Positions 24,926-36,938 are shown, counted from the first letter of the stretch. The stretch is 64,000 bases of DNA from Rhodocollybia butyracea (GCA_015501585.1 JADNRY010000041.1:248001-312000), one strand, 5' to 3'. Notes: generated by a model not told the origin, from the sequence alone. A program made the numbers and translations.

Positions 24926-25825
24926 ATGACGTCACCCATCCTACCTACTTTCACTTTCACTTTCATGTCTCGAGAACTATCTTCGCAACACATCCTTCCG
25001 CATGCACTTGCTGTACCAGCTATCAAAAAGCTTTCTGGAAAGCGAATTGTTCTTGCTTCCAGCAGTCCAAGAAGACGGGAAATCTTGAGAACTATTGTGG
25101 GTACCTAAATCTTGGTTTCTTCACGCTGTACTGACCTTCTTCTTCTCGTCAGTAGGGAATTGCCCCAGATATCATACCGTCTGGCTTTGCAGAAGATTTA
25201 TCCCCAGGATCTTTTACAGATATCCACGAATATCCCGTTGCTACGGCGAGCCATAAAGCCGTGGATGTTTATGAGAAATTAGTGGTACATATGTATCGCC
25301 TATCCCTTTTAATGTTGTCCTGACCTCCTTTAGGCCGAAGACCCAGATAGCGCTCCAGATCTCGTCATTGCAGCCGACACTGTTGTTCTTACTCATGCAC
25401 AACCATCCACGTCTCAAATCGATTACACCCTACTTCCTTCCGTTGGCCAGGAATTGCTCGAAAAGCCCAAAGACAAAGCAGATAACCTGCGAATGTTGAT
25501 GGACCTCAATGGTCAAGTCTGTGAAGTTGTCACAGGAGTGACAGTGGTGTATCCAATCCTTACGGCGCCTGGATATGGTTTACAATCCATCGACGAACGT
25601 TCATTGGTTTATTTTGCCGATAATCCTCAGCACATCCTTCAGGCTTATGTTGACTCTGGAGAGGGAATCGACCGAGCAGGTGGATTTGCAATCCAAGGTC
25701 TGGGTGGTGTGTTGGTGAGGAAGATCGAAGGGGATTATCAGAATGTAGTTGGATTTCCAATGGCTAGTTTCTTCAAGTTGTTGGATGTTCTGGTTGAGGA
25801 AGACGACGACTTTTTGGCGGTGTAG
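24926..25825 (+). CDS. Maf/ASMTL-type nucleotide pyrophosphatase
   Basis: Three exons, 24926-25096, 25156-25284 and 25334-25825, all joined in phase 0, give 263 aa. Maf proteins hydrolyse non-canonical or excess nucleoside triphosphates (often dTTP/UTP) in the cytosol. The signature start LSGKRIVLASSSPRRREIL is followed by IIPSGFAEDL, the metal/nucleotide motif LVIAADTVV, and the C-terminal GFAIQGLGGVLV with IEGDYQNVVGFPM. These are the standard Maf blocks in order, and the length is usual for fungal members. The start chosen is the ATG at 24926; a second ATG at 24965 (MSREL) is possible and would drop 13 residues. The gene is 120 bases upstream of TRAPPC13 on the same strand. Confidence 0.92.
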
Positions 25826-25945
25826 TAAATAATTCACCCTTGGTAGAATCACATTTCTGCAAATGATCATTTACTGTTAAACGTGCGAGGCTCAGTACGG
25901 ACTTCAATTGAGTAAAGTTTGGGCGCTTATCCGTCTCGCGCGTTC

Positions 25946-28029
25946 ATGTCGTCTTCAGATGGCCCCGCTACACATCTGCTATCGTTGAAAGTAATGCGGG
26001 TCTCTGTGAGTTTCTTACATATTTATCTACTCTTCAATAAACTGATATCATAAGCTTATAGCGACCCGCACTAGCTAGTGCATGGCAGCCATTCTACTCG
26101 TCATCTCCCTCGTTCTCGGCACATTCGACTCAGTCAATATTATCTTTACAAGGAAATACCCCTCTTCCCGGACATCCAAAGACTCTACGCGATCTCACAC
26201 AGGCATCCGAACTATTAACTTTGCCTTCTTCGTTCGGTTCTATTCAGCTTGGAGAAACATTCTCTAGCTGTCTTTCTGTCAACAATGAAGCGACTACAGA
26301 GATCGGAATGGTTTCATTGAAAGTAGAAATGCAAACTGTCTCGTCAAAGCTTGTTCTTGCGGATATCGGAGGACAGGATACCAAGCTATCTCCCGGAGAC
26401 ACACTGGAGAATGTTGTCCACCACGAGATTAAAGAATTGGGCCAACATGTGCTTGCTTGCACTGTATCCTATCACTTTCCTCCCAGCTCCCGAGGGATAC
26501 CAGCATCGGAAGAAACGTCCGATCCAAACCTTCTTACTTTCCGGAAATTCTACAAATTTGTGGCAAGTGCAGTCGCTGCTTCAGTATCTCGAATAAACCT
26601 AATTTCTGTCTCAGGTCACAAATCCTCTCTCCGTCAAGACCAAAGTACACGCTCCCAAGTCTCCGTCAGCATTGATGGTACCCGCAGAGCGCGATAAAGT
26701 CTTTCTCGAAGTGCACATCCAGAATCTTACACCTGAACCGATTTGGTTCGAGCAGATGCGTTTCGAGGCAGTTGAGGGATGGGATGCACGAGATGCAAAC
26801 GTGATAGACGTTGAAGGAGAGCAGCAGAGTCTTTATACGGGCTCAACGGCGCTGATGCAACCCCAAGACATGCGGCAATACATCTACATCCTCAGCCCAA
26901 AGTCTACATCCCTGGAACCGGTGGTCCACGTACCTGGTACGATTGTGCCACTTGGTCGTATTGATATCTCGTGGCGATCGTCATACGGAGAACCAGGCCG
27001 TTTACTTACTTCCATGTTAACTCGACGAATACCACTACCGCCTCAGCCTCCGCAGACTCAACCGGCGTCTGCACTTCCGCCTTATTTGAAACGAGGAAGC
27101 ACATCCACAACTCCCCAGTAAGACCTCGATCTCCTCAGCTCACCCAATCTCGTCCTAGCTCTCCTACCCCGCGGCCCAGTTCGCCTTCGCCATACAGAGC
27201 GCGCGCAGCATCTACAGTATCTGGAATTTCACAGGTTGCTCTACCACCACCACCCTCTCCCTCTAGCGCTATTCCTGCTACCACCATTGAAGCGAATCTA
27301 GTTCTGCGAGATCTCTGTCGTGACAGCATTCTTGTCGGAAGGCCTTTCAAAGTCCTATTCACTCTTGTCCTATCCTCACTTCTTCCATCGGAAAAGCAGC
27401 AACAGCGATTGCGGCTGTCGCTTGTCATCCAACATCTATGTTTCCCTCCTACAATAGGATCCCCTGTATCCACAACACTGAAACCTGCCCCACCCGAGTC
27501 CTTCAGTCCTCGTACCCTATCCTCCCCTGGGTTTGATTCTCCTTCCCCAGCATATACGACATTCAACTATCCACTCGCACATCAAAAGCTTCTTGTTGCC
27601 TCACAAGAGCAGTCAACGACTAAAGACTCACTCCCAGATGACGCTTCAAACGTAGTACCTTCTTTACCTCCGCCGTATTTCGACAAGGTAGATGAGACGA
27701 AGCGACAAGGAACATATGCAGTCACCTTCAGTGGTCTTTCTGCGATTATACTCCCTACAGTTGAACTGGAAATGTCTAAACCCCTTCCTGGGACAGAAAC
27801 CGGCATCGTAGGAGGTTCTGCCAAACACCAGGCTACATTGGATATCGAGCTAGATTATGTCGCGCTGCGAAGGGGGTTCGCCGCGGTTGGTGGGTTGAGA
27901 TTGTTGTTAATGAGTGAGAAATATGTTGGTGACAGCGGGGAGGAGGATGAAGGCGGTGCGAATGAAAGAGTGGTGGATATAAGGACATTGAAAGAGTGGA
28001 ATGTTGTAAGTGAAGTGTGGGTGTCGTAG
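25946..28029 (+). CDS. TRAPPC13-like trafficking complex subunit (DUF974)
   Basis: Four exons, 25946-26005, 26062-26559, 26615-27117 and 27159-28029, with consistent phases, give 643 aa. The N terminus has the family hallmark HLLSLKVMRVSRPAL. Next come the beta-sandwich blocks with SIQLGETFSSCLSVNNE, the VHHEIKELGQHVLACTVSY motif and the KFYKFVVTNPLSVKTKVH block, typical of TRAPPC13, a subunit of TRAPP complexes that act as Rab GEFs at the Golgi. Later blocks are FLEVHIQNLTPEPIWFE and LGRIDISWRSSYGEPGRL. A Ser/Pro-rich insert (about residues 355-420) precedes the C-terminal beta domain; it is low complexity and probably lineage-specific. The gene is convergent with GRC3, with 274 bases between stops. 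Fungal Trs65 is the distant relative. Confidence 0.88.
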
Positions 28030-28303
28030 TACATAAACTAGCTTGCATTCCATCTATGATCTTGCAAAGCAAATGGCTCGAGCACGGTGCACAAATGGTG
28101 CAATACAGTTGGTAGAGTTCTTATTTTCAGATTTTCTAACAACGTGAAATGTTATACTATATATTTCTCATGCACTGCGAGTGGAGTATCATTTAGACTT
28201 TGCTTTCCATGAACATGCAAATTATCATATTTGGACAAGTGGGGAGTTGAGATGGTACCAGCTGGAGAACAGCTAGACTAAAAGTGAACTGAAACCATCC
28301 CGT

Positions 28304-31007
28304 TCATACTCCTTGCCCTTTTCGCATCAAATTCCTCCTCACCCTCCTCTTCACAGCTCCCAAGCCGACACCCTTATCCCACTGCAAGAACGGCATATCA
28401 CTTTCTTTCTCGGCGTCTCTATCCCCGTCTCTCCCGCGTCCACTCTGACCCAGATTACGGAAATCAATCAACCCCCAAATAGGAAGCTCCATTTCACCCT
28501 TAAGTAAAACTCTCGTAGCAGAGCATAGACTAGGAGGCAACGGCGTCAAGATTTGTACATGTGATCCACCGAGAACAAGGCTTCGTATTATTGCAAGCCC
28601 CAAAGCGGAGGAGGTACCCGGAGACAGATATGATGGTGTTGATAACGAGGAAGGTGAGTAGGGTATTTTTGTTTTCGTTTTGAGCGACGTATCTGAGACG
28701 TGTACAACGCCCAAATCGAGCGTACCCGGTTCACATTGCACTAGAGCAACCAAAGCTCCACCTAGGACTCTCTCGATCTCCGATTCGACGACTTCGTCAT
28801 CTGCAGTGCCGGGAAGTAAGATGACTTTGTCCACAGCTTCATTGACATCAACTTGGTATGGGGGACGTGCGAGGAGAGGAAGAGATGTTTCCCATTGTGT
28901 CGCGCGAGCAGCTGTGTGGACTGGCGCTGGAATGGACAAGGAAGGGAAGACGGCGTGAAAGTAGGACAGAATGTTCAGCGCTCGATGGTCTGCGGCGGAG
29001 AAACTACCCAAGGCGATGATAGATGGGGTCAAGGCAGGTAAGTATGTGCCTGGAGCAGGCTCCATTTGATGTCGGTGTAATTGGGGTAATGGATTTGACG
29101 ACGGTGGAAATGAGGGATGTACACCTTGAACGTGCGTAAAAAACGAGGGATATGAGCCCGGAGTCGGGCGACCACCACTGGGAATGTCATTGTCAAATTC
29201 ATATAAATTCATCTCGGATTTCAGATTTGACTCTGATCCCGAACCAAAGGCCAAAAGAGATTCAAGGGACAGCGAAGAAAGACTATCCATGAGGATATCT
29301 TGGATTCGTTTGGTTAAATCCGCACCGAGTCCCTTGGCCCAACCCATGGTATTGACGACAAGCGGGATGGTATGGGAGCGATTTCCAGTTGACTCTTTTG
29401 ACATCGAGACGCCAAAACCAAGTTCGCCGCTCCAATATGCAACTAGATCTCTCACAGCTTCGATGTAGTGTCCTGGGCTTGTTTTGGGTGAAAATGCTCC
29501 AATGAAGTGAGCTCGGACAGGTATAGTTGGATGAGTGAATGGAGGGCCGAATAGTGGGTCATGGACGATATTTAGGGCGACTAGACCTCCCGGTGTGAAT
29601 TCGGACTGACCAGGATCGCATTCGAGGAAGGCAACGTGAGAATATCTTGAAGGATGTAAGTATGAAAGATGTGCCGGAAAATTGAGATACTCACTTCGTC
29701 AATAGCCTATTCACCAGAATCCTCGCGAAAGAACTTTTACCGACTTTTTTAGGACCTTTTACCATGTAGATATTCGGAGGCAGTCGTATGCTTTCTTCAT
29801 CTTCCGCTTCCATTTCGATATCATGGTTCTCTGCTGGCGCTGAGTGTACTTCGTTAAGAGCATGTTCCCATGAGGAAGGCATGCTGAGGGAAGAAAGATA
29901 TTTTGATTGCTGAGACACCTAGGAAGAAGGATTTGTACAAATGTATACGACAAAGAAAGAGCAACCTACGATTCGCACTCCCTTGAGTTTCAGCACATCC
30001 CCAAATTCGTTTGTTTCCCCTCGATTAGTCACATCCTTCGGATGTGACGCAAAAACTCCCTCAAAGGTCCGACACACTTTGCCCAGACCCTCGACACCAG
30101 TGTGCAACTCTTGTAATAACAGCACAGTACTATTGTGAGGAATCATGGACTGAATATTCGGTGGAAGACCAGTAGCAGGGGCTGAGGAGAGAGGGCGTAT
30201 GAATGGTAGCGGCGACGACCGTGGTGCGAAAACACTGTGTTCCTTTGCACTTGGTCCGCGGAGAACTGCGCCGGCAACTTGGACAGAACCACAAATGACA
30301 CTAAGACGGTAGGTTCCCAGGAGAGTTAGAGTCTCCGAAGGATTGAGGGCAATCAAAGTAGCAGCGGATGACGAAGATACCGAAACAAAGGAAACTTCTT
30401 CTGCAGTAAGATGGAATAAATTTTGTCCTTGAACAGGGACAAAGGTCGTCAGAGGGCGGGTCTCTTCTTTATAGGTTGTAGGCTGAGGTTTCTCGCCTTC
30501 TCCCTCCTCGGAGGAGTCATCTAGCTGTATCGGCCGACTGGGAGAATAACTTCTCTTACTTTTCTTCTTCTCGTTTGACGGGGAGTCCACAAGATCTTCC
30601 ATTCCTCGTTCCACACCCTCATCAACTTCAATATCCGAGTCTTCATCCTGCCCTAGTGTAATAACATCTTCTATACCAAATCCATCTGCCTCAGGCTCCT
30701 GTTGTGGATCGAAATATCTTGGCTGCTGTTTCCTGAATGGTCTCTTGGAGCCCACATTTTTTTTCTGCTTTTTTTTCAAAGATGCAGAGACGGATTGCGA
30801 AGGAGTGCCAGATGGCGATGATTGTGATGAATTCAGCTCAAACAATGTGGCTTGTGAACGTTTTCTTTTGGAATTCAAAGCTAGTTTCGGGGTATTAGAT
30901 GGCGAACTATCTGTCAGAGGAAGAATAGAGGCCACGGGAATAGCTGAGGGAGAAGAATTGGACCCGGTGTTAGCAGCTGCCTTTCGAGCAGCTATTGCGC
31001 TCAACAT
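28304..31007 (-). CDS. GRC3: Polynucleotide 5'-hydroxyl kinase GRC3 (NOL9)
   Basis: Three exons, 31007-29970, 29918-29695 and 29645-28304, joined in phase, give 867 aa. GRC3 phosphorylates 5'-OH RNA ends with Las1 during ITS2 removal in pre-rRNA processing, in the nucleolus. The first about 200 residues are disordered, with Lys/Ser-rich nuclear signals (RKRSQATL, KKKQKKNVGSKRP) and acidic runs. The Walker A motif is in exon 2 (YMVKGPKKVGKSSFARILVN). Exon 3 begins YSHVAFLECDPGQSEFTPGG, the Clp1/GRC3 family block, then continues through the kinase fold to a basic tail (VKRRVRRNLMRKG). No in-frame ATG exists upstream of 31007 before a stop. It is convergent with TRAPPC13. Confidence 0.93.
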
Positions 31008-31310
31008 ATTTTGCTTAGAAGATTTGAGGGCATTTGCAATGCGCGCTAAAATAGGCGCTTAATGTGACTTCACGGTCACGCTCCATCAACGATGCTGAAA
31101 TTCTTTTGCTGAGGACCATTCGTACTTACTGTGACCACTAGACTGCGTTGCTCGAGCTGGATTGTGTGTATACTCTTTATAGCGTATTTATCTAAACTAA
31201 CTGCATTCATCTAACTGAGTTTCCAAATACTAAAAGGAATACAAAGCCCACTCGTTACTCGTAAGTATACAAAATACACGTTATCCTTCCCATCAAATCG
31301 AGAAAACAAT
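31008..31310. other. Short intergenic gap, no gene
   Basis: About 300 bases between the GRC3 start and the S1/P1 nuclease stop. It probably holds the GRC3 promoter and the nuclease 3' end. No clear motif is seen. Confidence 0.4.
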
Positions 31311-32492
31311 TCAAGCTACCGGAAAACTCACGAAAAGCTCCGACACCCGCCTTCTGGCTTCAGCCCGTTCCACTGGACTGAGATTGCCAGCACCTTCACC
31401 TAAATCAGCAAAGAGCCAATTCAATATTCCAGCTAGCCGGATACCTGCTTGAGCCATGAGCCTCTCGAGGATACGGTTCTCAGCGATGTAGCCAGAATAT
31501 TCAGGTGTGTCGAGTTCAAGATAAGGGGATTTAGGGCGAGGTCTAGCGGAATCGAGGTTGCTGTAAGGTGGTTCATCTAAAGCCTTTGGCCAGACGAATT
31601 CACAGTTCATCGCATGAATGGGCTGGGCCCAGTAGTGAGGGCAAACAGTAGAATCGTCGGTAGGAGCAGATGTGGACCTAAAGTAATCGGAAATATAGCG
31701 CCAAGTCTGGAAAAAGTAGGAAAATGGATGTGGATATCCTTCAGTAGATGATGAAGCCTGATCAGCTTCAGATGGACAAGCCAGCCATGCTGGGACTTGG
31801 TCTTGCCAGTCATGAAGGATACCCTCCCACATAATCTGGCGAATGAATCCATCGTAAATGGCTCCACGCAGGTTGTATTCAAGAGATGGGATCGGAAGAG
31901 GACGATCGTATTTCCTCGGTACATTCCGCAGGGTCTTGGCGATAAGCAGTCCGTCCCAAGCGGAATGGAGATTCGTTTGTCGACCATCAAAGCGAACTTT
32001 AACCGAGTTTCCACCTCTATCTCGACCTGTCAGATGAAGAGGCATGTGCAAATCACCCATAAAGTGAATGAGGAACTTGAGTGCCTCTTCAGCTGTAGCA
32101 TCCGAACTGTATCCTTCAACCCAAGCATCCAAAAGTGAAGTGACATTTCTGACTCCAGCAAGTACATTAATGTCAGTGCTACCCGCCCAGCCATGTTCGC
32201 CGGGAAAAGCGCATGTTTCTGAGGGATAATCGTCATTTGCACCAACATAATGCATGGCCGCCGACCAGCGCATACGGTACTTTAACTTGTCTGCCCAAGT
32301 AGAAACGGGCGCAAGATGGCACTGAGGTTCGTTGGGATTTCTAGAAGTATAGTTGAGAATATCACAGATGACGGGTAGAACACTAGGATGAAGATGAATT
32401 TGGGCAATGGTCGCGACAATTTCATGGCCAGCTGCGCCCCAGCCGAGGACGCGAGGGATGAGAGCAGCCAGATAAATCACTTTGAGCTTCAT
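31311..32492 (-). CDS. Secreted S1/P1 single-strand nuclease
   Basis: A single-exon gene of 393 aa, unusual here because almost all neighbours have introns. S1/P1 nucleases are extracellular zinc enzymes that degrade single-stranded DNA and RNA to 5' nucleotides for phosphate and base scavenging. The signal peptide (MKLKVIYLAALIPRVLG) ends immediately before the mature N-terminal Trp (WGAAGHEIVATIAQ); that Trp and the His are zinc ligands in P1. Further zinc ligands lie in MHYVGAND and in the block LKFLIHFMGDLHMPLHLT. Sequons for N-glycosylation are present (NYTS, NVTS). The C-terminal part (LAGILNWLF) matches the family end. A TATA box sits 42-47 bases upstream of the ATG. The divergent neighbour, 170 bases away, is another nuclease (NUC1). 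Confidence 0.95.
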   Translation of the reverse strand: MKLKVIYLAALIPRVLGWGAAGHEIVATIAQIHLHPSVLPVICDILNYTSRNPNEPQCHLAPVSTWADKLKYRMRWSAAMHYVGANDDYPSETCAFPGEHGWAGSTDINVLAGVRNVTSLLDAWVEGYSSDATAEEALKFLIHFMGDLHMPLHLTGRDRGGNSVKVRFDGRQTNLHSAWDGLLIAKTLRNVPRKYDRPLPIPSLEYNLRGAIYDGFIRQIMWEGILHDWQDQVPAWLACPSEADQASSSTEGYPHPFSYFFQTWRYISDYFRSTSAPTDDSTVCPHYWAQPIHAMNCEFVWPKALDEPPYSNLDSARPRPKSPYLELDTPEYSGYIAENRILERLMAQAGIRLAGILNWLFADLGEGAGNLSPVERAEARRRVSELFVSFPVA

Positions 32493-32533
32493 GGTGGGGG
32501 AAATTGGAAGAGAGTGGGGTAAAGTACCAAGCC

Positions 32534-32539
32534 TTTATA
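32534..32539 (-). promoter_or_regulatory. TATA box of the S1/P1 nuclease gene
   Basis: TATAAA on the minus strand, 42-47 bases before the nuclease ATG, a normal fungal position. Confidence 0.5.
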
Positions 32540-32662
32540 GTGCAAAAAAGAACAAACGTCGTTAGCAACGCGTCTGACCTGTCTCCTTTGAGCGCTCGGC
32601 GCTAACGCGTTCAGTTTCGGCAGGCATAATTTTCCTTTTCTCCCGCCAAACTGGCACGTTCA

Positions 32663-34034
32663 ATGAGTTCTCTTGTCCAGGCCGCAATATTTGCTGCTGG
32701 CGCTGCTGTAGGCGGCGGCGTCACAGCAGCTGTGCTTAGCAGAAGGCCTGCTGCTCAACGACCTTCAGTTCCACCTGCAGTTGATGGTACCATCATCTCT
32801 CCTAGCGTTCCTGCTGTAACTCCTCCAGTTATTGGCTTGGGGACAAACGGAACCGCGCAAATCAGCAATCTCTCTAGTGTAGCTTCTTTATCTTCTTCTG
32901 CGGTTCTGAAATATGGTCATCCGGGTATGTATTACAGGGTTTTTTAATTTCCTTATACTAAACGAAGTACAGGTCCTATTGCTGATCCCATTGTACGAAA
33001 AGCGTATGTCGCGGCATACGATCGCAGACTTCGACATCCGGCTTGGGTAGGTCCATATTTCTGCCTGTTTTCGTAGCGTGTATTGACCTGTCGAAAGACA
33101 GCGGAGCATTTGACTTTGGCGTCTTTGGGCAAATCTTCTCTGGTCGCGCCTCCAGATGAAACAGGCGACAGAACTAAATCCGCGTTTATGGAGGATGATG
33201 CTATTCCAGCTCCATTCCGAGCTCGGCTGTCGGATTATTTAAGGAGTGGATATGACCGGGGACATATGTATGTGTGATGGGAGCATAAATACGCGTTGAA
33301 CTGAGCTTTCTCTTTCAGGGTTCCTGCGGCTGATGCCAAGTTCTCCCAGGTAGGCCGGATCCAGAGTGCTTGCGATCGGGAACTGAATGCTTTGTAGGAA
33401 GCTATGAACGAGACTTTTTACTTGTCAAATATGGCTCCTCAAGTTGGGGACGGATTCAACCGCCATTATTGGGCATATTTGGAAGACTGGTGTCGTCGTC
33501 TTACAGGGACGTTCTCTGATGTTTATGTCTTTACTGTTCCTTTGTATCTTCCTAATCGAGATCCTGACGGAAAGTGGCGCGTCGTATGTCTTTTCTTTTA
33601 TGAAAGAATCAAAATTTGACAGCCCTGTAGACTCACGAAGTCATTGGTTCCCCTCCAAATGTATCCGTGCCGACTCATTTCGCAAAGGTTGTCCTCACCT
33701 CAAAACCAACTTCGCCCTCGACGCCGAATATTCTCGAGCTCGCCATGGGTGCTTTTGTGCTCCCTAATGCACCCATTCCTGATGAAACTCCGTTGGAAAG
33801 GTTTGTCATGCCAGGTAAGGACAAATGTCTATGCCCTAGTGGATCGATTTAAAACGCGTTTATTCTTCAGTCGACGCCGTGGAACGTGCGGCCGGACTTG
33901 CTCTCTTCTCGGACGCGATCAAATCTACTTCAAAACATATTTGCCAGTCCACGAAATGTGAAGTGATTGTCAGACGATTCGATGACACGCGTAAAAGACC
34001 TGATATGCGAAGGGCGATCTCTGCTCCCAAGTAG
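32663..34034 (+). CDS. NUC1: Mitochondrial endonuclease G (NUC1)
   Basis: This is a beta-beta-alpha-Me nuclease of mitochondria that degrades DNA/RNA in apoptosis-like death and mitochondrial DNA turnover. The N terminus (MSSLVQAAIFAAGAAVGGGV) is a short hydrophobic/Ala-Gly segment typical of inner-membrane anchoring. After an intron come GPIADPIVRKAYVAAYDRR and HPAW, the EndoG-specific start. The catalytic motif is GYDRGHMVPAAD, whose His is the general base; metal-binding Asn is in NETFYLSNMAPQ. The following PQVGDGFNRHYWAYLEDW and VYVFTVPLYLPNRDPDGKWRV blocks match EndoG. The last exon ends RAISAPK with TAG at 34032-34034. There are about seven exons with short introns. It diverges from the S1/P1 nuclease and is convergent with mL46. 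Confidence 0.93.
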
Positions 34035-34086
34035 CAAGCAATAGACAAAATTCTAGCTAGATTTATTAGAAATATTAATACGTGTA

Positions 34087-35043
34087 TTAATGATCTGACA
34101 AGATGTCCTTGACACCAAACCAGTAATGCTGTGGCACTCGAGACTCGATTTCTTGCTTGGTTAACCAGGCAAAGTCCTTAACTGTCTCCAAGTTGGGTTG
34201 GACTTGACCTGCCAAGATATGAGCCTTGTAGAAGAATGCGATTTCCTGTGAGAACCAAACTGTAAGTTGTGTATGATATCCAGGGAATGAACACATACGT
34301 CTTTGGCCGTCGAGGATTTTTTTGGAAGTTTGTAATGACCGACAGGATTCCGACTGACGATCCATGTGTCCATACGTTCACCACACTCTGCCAGTAAATC
34401 CCTCTGCGCGGACTGGTGCAGTAATTCGCCCTTTTTTACATCTCCTTGGGGAAATCTCCAAACACCCTCCTTCGCTTCCAACAACAGATACAAGTTCCGC
34501 CTGCCTTTTCTATCAAGGCTTTTATAGTCTCTGGCTTCATCAGAGGGATGCACTCTAGGCATTAACTCATCGCGCTCGCCTTCCTGTTCCGCTAGTTGTT
34601 CAGCGGCGGCCTTGTTTGCCGCTGCCTTTTCCGCGTCTAGGTCATCAGCAATACCAAATTGTCGCCCAAAGGATATCCGTTCGCGTCTGCGTTCTTCCAG
34701 CGTAAAGCGAGTTTCAAGGATGGAGCCTTGTTTGAAATAAAAGTCGTACGGAAAAGGATTGGACAAGGCGCGTCGGAGACGAGCTTGATACGAGTAGTAT
34801 GCACGTTCAAACGGTGTTGGTGTCGGGGTTAATATGGGTGATCTGTTGAGAATTATGGAAGTGAGAAGAGTTGGTTTTATTTTCGGTTTTTGGTGTGAGA
34901 CTGGGATGGAAGGAGATACTGTAGCTAGTGTCCTGCGAGGAGTTGCTGAAGATATCTTCAGTTTACACGAGCAACAGAGATGATAATAGGTCCTTACCCG
35001 ATGAATTTTTCCTACATAATGAAACCAAAGTTTTCGAGGACAT
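34087..35043 (-). CDS. Mitochondrial large-subunit ribosomal protein mL46
   Basis: Three exons, 35043-34998, 34945-34299 and 34245-34087, joined in phase, give 283 aa. mL46 (yeast Mrpl17) has a catalytically inactive Nudix fold and sits in the large mitoribosomal subunit. The N terminus is an import presequence (MSSKTLVSLCRKNSS.. then PRRTLATVS). The mature start has the family block FERAYYSYQARLRRALSNP followed by FPYDFYFKQGS. The Nudix-like part reads GVWRFPQGDVKKGELLHQSA, lacking a complete catalytic Nudix box. The C-terminal exon (EIAFFYKAHILAGQVQ, then VKDFAWLTKQEIE) is also typical. The first intron is placed so that its acceptor is CTTCAG at 34946-34951. It diverges from the V-ATPase H gene with only 61 bases between ATGs. 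Confidence 0.92.
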
Positions 35044-35104
35044 GGCCGTCAAGAGCACGTGTGGGTAATGGCTGTTTTAGGAAACCTTAACTCATACCTC
35101 CACA
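35044..35104. promoter_or_regulatory. 61-base bidirectional promoter mL46 / V-ATPase H with an E-box
   Basis: The whole space between two divergent start codons is 61 bases. It contains the palindrome CACGTG at 35056-35061, a binding site for bHLH factors in fungi. No TATA box is seen. Transcription must start inside or very near this gap, so 5' UTRs are tiny or the two promoters overlap. Confidence 0.5.
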
Positions 35105-36938
35105 ATGTCCGTTTCTCTTGTCTCAAACGCCTATCTTGATGATGCCTCGTCGAAAATTAGATCTAAACCTGTTCCTTGGGAGGTACTGGCGCTCATCATT
35201 CACGGATTTCTGTCAAAATACTCAACATTTTAGGGCTACCAACGGGCCGAGCTCGTCACTTCAGAAGAACTCGTTTTAATCAAGAAGATTGACAGACAAT
35301 CCAAGGCAAAGACAGAGTCTCTTTTGCTCAATGATGGGCAAACATATGCCTTGCTGTATCTACGGCTCCTCAAAAAGCTTCAGCGATTGGATACCATGCA
35401 ATATATCCTTGTTCTTATAGCCGATGCATTGGCCGGTTCGTTCAACTGCTACTGTTTGAACATATTAACTGATTCTCACTCCAGATCACGATGAACGAAT
35501 TCCACTGTTTACACGAGCAGGAGAGAGCGATCCGGATCTACCGTATTGGCCTTTAACCAGGTATGAATCTTGTACAACTTGATTACTTCCATTCTTGTTA
35601 ATTTGCCGATAGAGCTCTCGACATGCAAGATGAATTCATGCAACTCAAGGCATCTCAGATCCTCACTGTTCTTCTTTGGTTCGTTGCAATCATCTTCCTA
35701 TCTGTCTCCACCTCCTGAACACCCATTCAGCGCTGAACCACGTCCTCTGGCTCCATCTCAATTACATGTATTTTTAGGAACTTTGGCGTCGATGGTCCAA
35801 AGTAGCTCTCCTCATAAACATGATATCGGTGTGCAGTGTTTAGAAGCTTTGCTTGCAAGGCCAGAATGCAGACAGGCGGTATGGGGTATTTCGGGGATTA
35901 TCGCTGGGTGCGTTGATTTCTTAGCAGGTTCCGCCTTGTTCTTTGTTCCTCAATATTCCCCAGTTTTGTCGAAATCCTTAAGGCCAAGCAAGGCCCTCAA
36001 ATGTATTACCAAGTCGCATTTTGTTTCTGGCTGCTCACCTTTGAGCAAAACATTGCTGAGGAAATCAACAAGTGGGTCTTAACACCGCTTCACCTCTCAT
36101 TCACTCAACTATCCTCTAGGAAATATGACATTGTCCCATTGCTCATCACAGTCGCTCAACACGCTGTCAAGGAAAAGGTAATACGTGTTATCGTAGCTAC
36201 ATTCCGCGTGAGCCTCTTCTTTTTAAATCCAAGTTGTGCCTCAATTAAATCTTATCTTTAGAATCTCGTTACCAAAGCACCTAGTGCAAACCTTCCTGCT
36301 ATGCTGGTCGCTCAACTACTACCTTACGCCAAGAACCTCTGTGGCCGAAAGTGGACCGACGAGGACATCGTCGAGGATGTGCAATATCTGCGTGACGAGC
36401 TGGCGGCTAACTTTGAAAGCCTGACGTACGTCCTTCGAATCCATCATGTTTGATTTCGGCAGACTTCTCCTTCAGGACCTATGACGAATATACCTCTGAG
36501 CTCACTTCTGGGCATCTCTCATGGACTCCGGTCCATGAATCTGATGATTTCTGGAAAGAGAATGCGACGAAACTGAACGAGAAGGATTTCGCGCAGCTGA
36601 AGTGAGTGCTTGCTTTCGCTGGCGATCACCCAGTGTCGAACCAGTCTGTATCAGAGAATTACTCCGACTCCTCAACTCCTCCAAAGACCCTGTCGTCCTC
36701 GCTGTGGCTGTCCATGATGTTGGACAGTATGTTAAGCATTATGAACGCGGAAAGATGTATGTCGCTACTCGTTCCACTGATCTGATAGCTAATCGTATTC
36801 GTTTTTCGTAGAATTATCAACGACCTGGGTGCTAAACGTCGCGTGATGGAATTAATGTCGCATCCTGATTCGGAAGTCCGCTATCGAGCCCTGATATCTG
36901 TACAGCAGCTCGTTAGCCAATCTTGGATATCTGTATGA
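35105..36938 (+). CDS. VMA13: V-type proton ATPase subunit H (Vma13)
   Basis: A regulatory V1 subunit that couples the catalytic sector to the membrane sector of the vacuolar proton pump. It is a HEAT/Armadillo-like all-helical protein of about 430-440 aa. The start [19 protein letters not shown] is followed by [32 protein letters not shown] and [15 protein letters not shown], then the DHDERIPLF block that defines the family. An ORF break near 35690 is resolved by a short intron (donor GTTCGT, acceptor TTCAG) giving [21 protein letters not shown]. The C-terminal domain ends with [18 protein letters not shown] and [16 protein letters not shown]. About nine exons with small introns. It shares a 61-base promoter gap with mL46. 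Confidence 0.93.

Noticed and set aside
35570..36082. Apparent frameshift in the V-ATPase H gene near 35690
   Set aside because: A short intron with donor GTTCGT and acceptor CATTCAG restores the conserved protein exactly, so no frameshift is needed.
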